Assembly: GCA_026394635.1 (NCBI GenBank)
Contig: JAPKXV010000287.1
Coordinates: 1-10,829, forward strand
Reading direction: 5' to 3'
Length of the DNA: 10,829 bases
Source of the DNA: Methanoregula sp.
GTDB taxonomy: Archaea > Halobacteriota > Methanomicrobia > Methanomicrobiales > Methanospirillaceae
Shown here: piece by piece, positions 7,253-10,829 of the stretch
Layout of the letters: each line of letters begins with the position of its first letter
Position numbering within the stretch: the stretch's first letter is position 1
Program-made: the position numbers and the translations under genes
Notes under the pieces: generated by a model
The model's database searches: none
The model's input: only the letters and a program-made list of their open reading frames with translations
Told to the model about the DNA's origin: nothing

Positions 7253-7283
7253 GGTGCTGGTTGATAGGAAGTGGCAACAGGAT

Positions 7284-7661
7284 TTATTCCAGCAGCACTG
7301 CGTTGATGACGCCGTCCTGCCCGGGCCGGCTGACAATGCGGGCGCGCCCGATCTCGGTCTTGATAATAGCGCCTTTGGTGAGGAGATTGCGCCTGACATA
7401 GTTCGGGTTTGCGACGTTCTCCTCAACTTTCTCGATCTTTGCCTTTTTTGTGTCGCCGTTTGACGCATTCGTCACGTTTGCGTATTGTGCACGCAGGGCA
7501 CGCACCTTCTCGTTCCCGCCGGTTGTGCGTTCGATCTTTCTCTTGTCCTCACCGATGTGGGTATCTGTGGGAGCAAGCCCGATCTCGGTCCTCCGCTTCC
7601 CCTGTGCCGGACGGATACGGCCGCCGGTAACCTTCCGAACTGATTTTCCTTGCCATTGCAT
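7284..7661 (-). CDS. rps8e: 30S ribosomal protein S8e
   Basis: The 125-residue protein starts MQWQGKSVRKVTGGRIRPAQ and continues GKRRTEIGLAPTDTHIGEDK, the signature of archaeal S8e. The middle RKIERTTGGNEKVRALRAQY and the C-terminal segment NPNYVRRNLLTKGAIIKTEI with RIVSRPGQDGVINAVLLE are also typical. It is a component of the small ribosomal subunit shared by archaea and eukaryotes. Length is normal for archaea, where the domain is much shorter than the eukaryotic one. The ATG at 7661 gives the expected MQWQG start; the ribosome-binding signal (GGGG) is weak. It has its own promoter in the 108-base gap after hypB. Confidence 0.97.
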   Translation of the reverse strand: MQWQGKSVRKVTGGRIRPAQGKRRTEIGLAPTDTHIGEDKRKIERTTGGNEKVRALRAQYANVTNASNGDTKKAKIEKVEENVANPNYVRRNLLTKGAIIKTEIGRARIVSRPGQDGVINAVLLE

Positions 7662-7749
7662 GAATAAACCCCGTTGTAATATTTGTCTTTTAGGAAATCC
7701 CCCGTGCGGCCAAAGAGGCAGCAGAGAGATCTTTCCCTAAAGAGCGTGC

Positions 7750-7764
7750 TCTATATATTCCCTT
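7750..7764 (-). promoter_or_regulatory. TATA box and BRE for rps8e
   Basis: On the minus strand the sequence GGAAAGGGAATATATAGAG combines a purine-rich BRE-like segment with a strong TATA word (ATATATAG). Transcription would start near 7728, leaving a leader of about 65 bases before the S8e ATG. It begins immediately after the hypB stop codon. Confidence 0.6.
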
Positions 7765-7769
7765 TCCAG

Positions 7770-8435
7770 TTATTTAACAGCTGCGTTCACAGAGAGGATC
7801 TCGTCCAACAGGGCGACGATGCCATCCCCCGTTTTCAGGTTCGTCCGGAAGACTTTCATGGACGGGTTGTACCGGTGAATATCCGACTCCATCCGGTCAA
7901 GGTTCGCACCCACCGCCTCTGCGAGATCGACTTTATTGATGACCCCGATCGTGCAGTCCCTAAACATCATCGGGTGCTTGTTCACGACATCGTCACCTTC
8001 CGTTGAACTGACGATAACGATCCGTTTTTCCGCGCCCAGTTTGAAGTCGGTGGGGCAGACCATGTTGCCCACGTTCTCGATGAAGAGCACGTCGATCTCA
8101 TCGAGCGGGAGGTGGTCGATTGCGTGTTCTACAAGATGGGCGTCAAGGTGGCATTCCTTGCCGGTGTTTGCATTATAGGCGGGGATACCCAGCGATCTGA
8201 TACGTTTGAAGTCGTCGTCCCCGTACACGTCACCGGCAATCGCCCCCGCCCGCTTCTTTTTCTTTATCAGCAGCGGGACGAGCCGTTCGATGAGTGCGGT
8301 CTTTCCCGAACCGATCGCGCCCAGGAGGTCAAACGCCCGCACGCCGTGAGCCTTGAGGTGCTCCGCATTGTGACTTGCGATCCGGTTATTGACGTCGTAG
8401 ACATCTTTCTCGATCCTGACGTCGATATGGTGCAT
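7770..8435 (-). CDS. hypB: Hydrogenase nickel incorporation GTPase HypB
   Basis: HypB is the GTPase that works with HypA to deliver nickel to [NiFe]-hydrogenase precursors, which methanogens need. From ATG 8435 the protein is 221 residues. It shows the P-loop GAIGSGKT (39-46), GDVYGDDD (68-75), the metal-site segment TGKECHLDAHLV with Cys95-His96, Cys127 in NVGNMVCPTD, and the base-recognition motif NKVD (167-170). Cys95, His96 and Cys127 match, as I recall, the numbering of the metal site in Methanocaldococcus jannaschii HypB, which supports this start. The N-terminal His-rich and CxxCGC segments of some bacterial HypB are absent, as in other archaeal forms. The open frame extends to ATG 8483, but that would include the TATA box (about 8461-8467). 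No hypA is seen nearby. It diverges from srp19 with 54 bases between starts. Confidence 0.95.
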   Translation of the reverse strand: MHHIDVRIEKDVYDVNNRIASHNAEHLKAHGVRAFDLLGAIGSGKTALIERLVPLLIKKKKRAGAIAGDVYGDDDFKRIRSLGIPAYNANTGKECHLDAHLVEHAIDHLPLDEIDVLFIENVGNMVCPTDFKLGAEKRIVIVSSTEGDDVVNKHPMMFRDCTIGVINKVDLAEAVGANLDRMESDIHRYNPSMKVFRTNLKTGDGIVALLDEILSVNAAVK

Positions 8436-8458
8436 GCACTCATGTAGGAGCGTACAGT

Positions 8459-8471
8459 GTTTATACCTTAA
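8459..8471. promoter_or_regulatory. Shared TATA-like element between hypB and srp19
   Basis: The stretch GTTTATACCTTAA (plus) reads TTAAGGTATAAAC on the minus strand. Its centre is about 26-29 bases from both the srp19 ATG (8490) and the hypB ATG (8435), the distance expected for leaderless transcripts. The minus-strand reading has the better BRE-like purines. No Shine-Dalgarno word precedes the srp19 ATG, in line with a leaderless mRNA. Confidence 0.6.
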
Positions 8472-8489
8472 CACACAAACCATCCTGCA

Positions 8490-8762
8490 ATGGCAGATGA
8501 GTGTATCCTGTACCCCTGTTACTTTAACGGCGCGCTGAAACGGTGCGAGGGACGGAGGGTGTCCCTCACGGCAGGAAGTAAGGCCCCCTCCCTTGCCGAG
8601 CTCGAGCGGGCGCTGAAACGGTCAGGCCTTGCATTCCGCGCCGAGGACAACCACCACCCCGCCCACTGGCAGCGCCATGAGGGGAGGGTTGTCGTTGAAT
8701 GGAAGAAAAGCAAGGAAACGCTCATCAAAAAAGTGGCGCAGCAGTTGGGAGGTAAACGATGA
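8490..8762 (+). CDS. srp19: Signal recognition particle 19 kDa protein (SRP19)
   Basis: The 90-residue basic protein begins MADECILYPCYFNGALKRCE and continues GRRVSLTAGSKAPSLAELER, the typical archaeal SRP19 start (YPCYFN, KRxEGRRV). The later HHPAHWQRHEGRVVVEWKKS and KKVAQQLGGKR also fit. SRP19 binds the tips of helices 6 and 8 of 7S RNA and prepares it for SRP54, so it acts in co-translational targeting to the membrane. Length is normal for archaea. The promoter geometry suggests a leaderless mRNA. Its stop overlaps the next start (ATGA), which suggests translational coupling with the PHP gene. Confidence 0.95.
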   Translation: MADECILYPCYFNGALKRCEGRRVSLTAGSKAPSLAELERALKRSGLAFRAEDNHHPAHWQRHEGRVVVEWKKSKETLIKKVAQQLGGKR

Positions 8763-9412
8763 AAAAAATGTACGACCTGCACACGCACACGATCCACTCG
8801 GACGGGGAGATGCTGCCGATTGAACTCATACGGCGGATGGCGGTGCTCGGGTACACCACCGTCGCCATCACCGACCATGTTGACACCTCGAATGCCACAA
8901 CCATCCTTGGTTCCCTGGTGATGGTGAAAGAGTCGGCGCAGCTGTTCGGCGTGAACCTCCTGTGCGGGGTTGAGATCACCCACGTTCCCCCGGCACAGAT
9001 TGCCGGCCTTGCACACCAGGCAAAAGACGCGGGGGCAGACATCGTGATCGTGCACGGTGAGACACCGGTAGAACCGGTTGCGCCCGGCACCAACCATGCC
9101 TCGTGCACCTGCAGGTATGTCGACGTCCTCGCTCACCCGGGCGTGCTCACCATGGAGGACGCCCTCCGTGCTGCCAAAAATAATATCGCACTTGAGGTTA
9201 CCTCGCGGGGGGGACACAACCGGACCAACGGGTATATCGTGCAGGTAGCCCGCGAGGCAGGCTGCCAGATTGTGGTGGACTCGGACGCCCATGCCCCGCA
9301 TGACCTTCTGGATGAACGCGCAAGATTTCTGGTTGCAAAGGGTGCCGGACTCACCGAATCGGAATGCCGTGACGTATTATCTTTAAATATCGAGGGGTTC
9401 CTCTCTTCCTGA
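8759..9412 (+). CDS. PHP-domain metal-dependent phosphoesterase
   Basis: This 217-residue protein has the full set of PHP metal ligands: DLHTHTIHSDG with His8, His10 and Asp15; TDH with His40; Glu72 in GVEITH; His99 in VHGE; His126 in AHPG; and Asp176 and His178 in DSDAH. PHP enzymes hydrolyse phosphate esters using two or three metal ions; histidinol-phosphate phosphatase and polymerase-linked exonucleases are relatives. The intact site predicts an active enzyme, but the substrate cannot be read from the sequence. It is distinct in motif from the catalytically inactive PHP-like RNase P subunit Rpp30. The ATG overlaps the srp19 stop and is preceded by GGGAGGT (8747-8753) five bases upstream. 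Location among srp19, gar1 and tfb hints at a role in RNA or nucleotide metabolism, which is inference. Confidence 0.9.
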   Translation: MKKMYDLHTHTIHSDGEMLPIELIRRMAVLGYTTVAITDHVDTSNATTILGSLVMVKESAQLFGVNLLCGVEITHVPPAQIAGLAHQAKDAGADIVIVHGETPVEPVAPGTNHASCTCRYVDVLAHPGVLTMEDALRAAKNNIALEVTSRGGHNRTNGYIVQVAREAGCQIVVDSDAHAPHDLLDERARFLVAKGAGLTESECRDVLSLNIEGFLSS

Positions 9413-9435
9413 AATTATTATTTATACTTTCACAA

Positions 9436-9470
9436 AATCTTTAAATACTGAACAGGCATTGATATATAGA
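9436..9470 (+). promoter_or_regulatory. Promoter region of gar1-tfb with two TATA-like words
   Basis: The gap of 103 bases after the PHP gene is AT-rich. CTTTAAATA (about 9439-9447) and GATATATAG (9461-9469) are both plausible TATA boxes, giving starts near 9470 or 9490 ahead of the GTG at 9516. An oligo-T stop for the preceding gene is not obvious. Confidence 0.5.
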
Positions 9471-9515
9471 TTGCTAATCTAATCTGGCACATCCGTATCC
9501 TTCAGAGGTTGTTGT

Positions 9516-9785
9516 GTGAAAGTTGTTGGACGAGCGATGAGCACCCCCGGCAGCCGGATGCTCATCATCCAGTGTGAAGCCGCCCAACTCCCCGGACTGT
9601 ACAGCGAAGTTATTGACCGGAAGATGCAGCCGGCCGGTAAGATTGTTGACATATTCGGCAACATAAAAAAACCCTATGCCACCGTCATCTGCCGGGGACG
9701 GTGCGACATCAAGCCTGATGAGAAAGTGTACGCAAAGGCAGCAACCGAACCAAAAGGGTACCGTCCTGTGCCAAATAAGCGATAA
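9516..9785 (+). CDS. gar1: H/ACA ribonucleoprotein subunit Gar1
   Basis: The 89-residue protein MKVVGRAMSTPGSRMLIIQC has the split barrel of Gar1, with KIVDIFGNIKKPYATVICRG as its signature (VDxFGxxxxPY). In archaea Gar1 binds Cbf5 and assists pseudouridine formation guided by H/ACA RNA. The segment ends DEKVYAKAATEPKGYRPVPN, without the glycine-arginine domains of the eukaryotic protein, as expected for archaea. The start is GTG at 9516 with GAGGT (9505-9509) six bases upstream. It is followed 17 bases later by tfb, an order I recall as common in euryarchaea. Confidence 0.93.
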   Translation: MKVVGRAMSTPGSRMLIIQCEAAQLPGLYSEVIDRKMQPAGKIVDIFGNIKKPYATVICRGRCDIKPDEKVYAKAATEPKGYRPVPNKR

Positions 9786-9802
9786 CAGCGTGGTGAATGT
9801 GG

Positions 9803-10730
9803 ATGCAGCAGGAAGTTGAAAAACTCAAAATTCTCCAGACGGAGAGGGAAGCCCTCAAGTCCCGCACGAAAGTGAAAGAGCAGGAGAAGAAGGCCGAGAA
9901 CCATACCGAGACAGTCTGCCCGGAGTGCGGCGGACGGCAGCTCGTCCATGACTATGAGCGTGCGGAACTGGTCTGCCAGGGCTGCGGCCTTGTGATCGAT
10001 GACGACTTCATCGACCGCGGTCCCGAGTGGCGTGCGTTTGACCATGACCAGCGCATGAAACGCTCACGGGTCGGCGCACCGATGACCTTCACGATCCATG
10101 ACAAGGGCCTCTCGACCATGATCGACTGGCGCAACCGTGACAGCTACGGGAGGGCAATCTCGTCCAAGAACCGGGCCCAGCTCTACCGTCTTCGCAAGTG
10201 GCAGCGCCGTATCCGTGTCAGCAATGCAACCGAGCGCAACCTCGCGTTCGCACTCTCCGAACTCGACCGGATGGCGTCAGCGCTCGGACTCCCGCGCAAC
10301 GTGCGTGAGACCGCAGCAGTCGTGTACCGCGACGCGGTGGACAAGAACCTGATCCGCGGGCGGAGCATCGAAGGTGTCGCCGCCGCAGCGCTCTACGCAG
10401 CGTGCCGGCAGTGCAACGTGCCAATTGGGCCTGAAACTCCTCCCGACATCACCGATCGACTACGTGCCACGGTTCTGCTCCGGGCTCACCCTCAAAGGAG
10501 AGGTGCAGAGCCGGGCAGTCGAGATCCTCCGTCAGGCAGGCGAGCGTGAGCTCACCAGTGGCAGGGGGCCAACAGGAGTCGCCGCCGCAGCGATCTACAT
10601 CTCCTCCATTCTCGGTGGCGAGCGCCGCACCCAGCGCGAAGTTGCCGAAGTCGCCGGAGTGACCGAGGTCACTATCCGGAACAGGTACAAGGAACTGGCA
10701 GAAAAGCTGGATATCGAGATCATCCTCTGA
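9803..10730 (+). pseudogene. tfb: Transcription initiation factor TFB, frame-disrupted by an internal deletion
   Basis: TFB is the archaeal TFIIB, which binds TBP-TATA and recruits RNA polymerase. A charged N-terminal segment of about 36 residues precedes the zinc ribbon CPECGG...CQGCG (Cys39, 42, 58, 61), the B-finger region around RMKRSRVGAPMTF, and cyclin repeat 1 (RVSNATERNLAFALSELDRM to YAACRQCNVP, ending 10423). There the frame changes: LGLKLLPTSPIDYVPRFCSG starts at 10425 in the +1 frame and runs intact to the stop at 10728-10730. Repeat 2 carries the BRE-reading helix-turn-helix RRTQREVAEVAGVTEVTIRN. Known TFBs have about 27 residues (RTLDE...FISRE type) between CNVP and LGL, so about 80 bases seem lost; with them the protein would be about 335 residues, normal. 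Read as is, frame 1 adds about 42 wrong residues and stops at 10549. I prefer ATG 9803 over ATG 9797 because GGTGA at 9792-9796 directly abuts the latter. Confidence 0.9.
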
Positions 10731-10732
10731 TA

Positions 10733-10744
10733 TTTTTCTTTTTT
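10733..10744 (+). terminator. Oligo-T terminator after tfb
   Basis: Five T, one C and six T begin two bases after the tfb stop codon. No gene starts in the remaining 85 bases, and I see nothing else there. Confidence 0.6.
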
Positions 10745-10829
10745 CACGCTGTCAATAAAACCCCGACAGCAGCACTTTAACACTGATGGTTCTATTCTCT
10801 AAATCTCCAAACTCAATATTGTAACCAAA

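Noticed and set aside
8436..8483. Longer HypB start at ATG 8483
   Set aside because: It would place the TATA box inside the gene and add 16 residues not typical of HypB. The ATG at 8435 reproduces the expected Cys95-His96-Cys127 numbering.
1..10829. CRISPR array, insertion sequence or prophage
   Set aside because: I saw no spaced direct repeats, transposase or integrase motif, terminal inverted repeats or phage structural gene.

Overview
The window is GC-rich archaeal chromosome. The protein sequences are those of a euryarchaeal methanogen, most likely order Methanomicrobiales (Methanoregula-like); this placement is an inference from sequence character, not a search. Archaeal hallmarks are aIF5B, ribosomal proteins S6e and S8e, SRP19, Gar1, TFB, an archaeal-type tRNA-His, TATA boxes and oligo-T stops.

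Layout. Positions 1-3148 (minus strand) hold a 10-helix P-type cation ATPase followed 35 bases later by the start of a small membrane protein cut by the window edge. Positions 3149-3964 hold no protein gene I can support: a structured stretch with a strong hairpin, tRNA-His (minus), and the leader of the translation-factor gene. Positions 3965-6330 (plus) hold infB (aIF5B) and rps6e. Positions 6335-8435 (minus) hold, in reading order, hypB, rps8e, an unrecognised 139-residue gene and a DUF2240 gene. Positions 8490-10730 (plus) hold srp19, a PHP-domain phosphoesterase, gar1 and tfb, a group devoted to RNA and gene expression apart from the PHP enzyme.

The most striking observation is that two core genes are broken in the same 10.8 kb. 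infB changes frame at about 4739, where about five residues of domain II (about 14 bases) appear to be missing. tfb changes frame at about 10424, where about 27 residues of the first cyclin repeat (about 80 bases) appear to be missing. Flanking protein sequence is intact on both sides in each case. Both losses leave bases that do not divide by three. Assembly or sequence error is the simplest explanation, but true lesions, or a split gene for infB, are not excluded.

Other points: tRNA-His has C73 but no genome-encoded G-1; a single TATA-like element lies between the divergent hypB and srp19 starts at distances that suggest leaderless mRNAs on both sides; and the intergenic stretch at 3360-3530 may hold a structured RNA. 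I did not find a mobile element, a CRISPR array, a defence system or a clear new multi-gene system.
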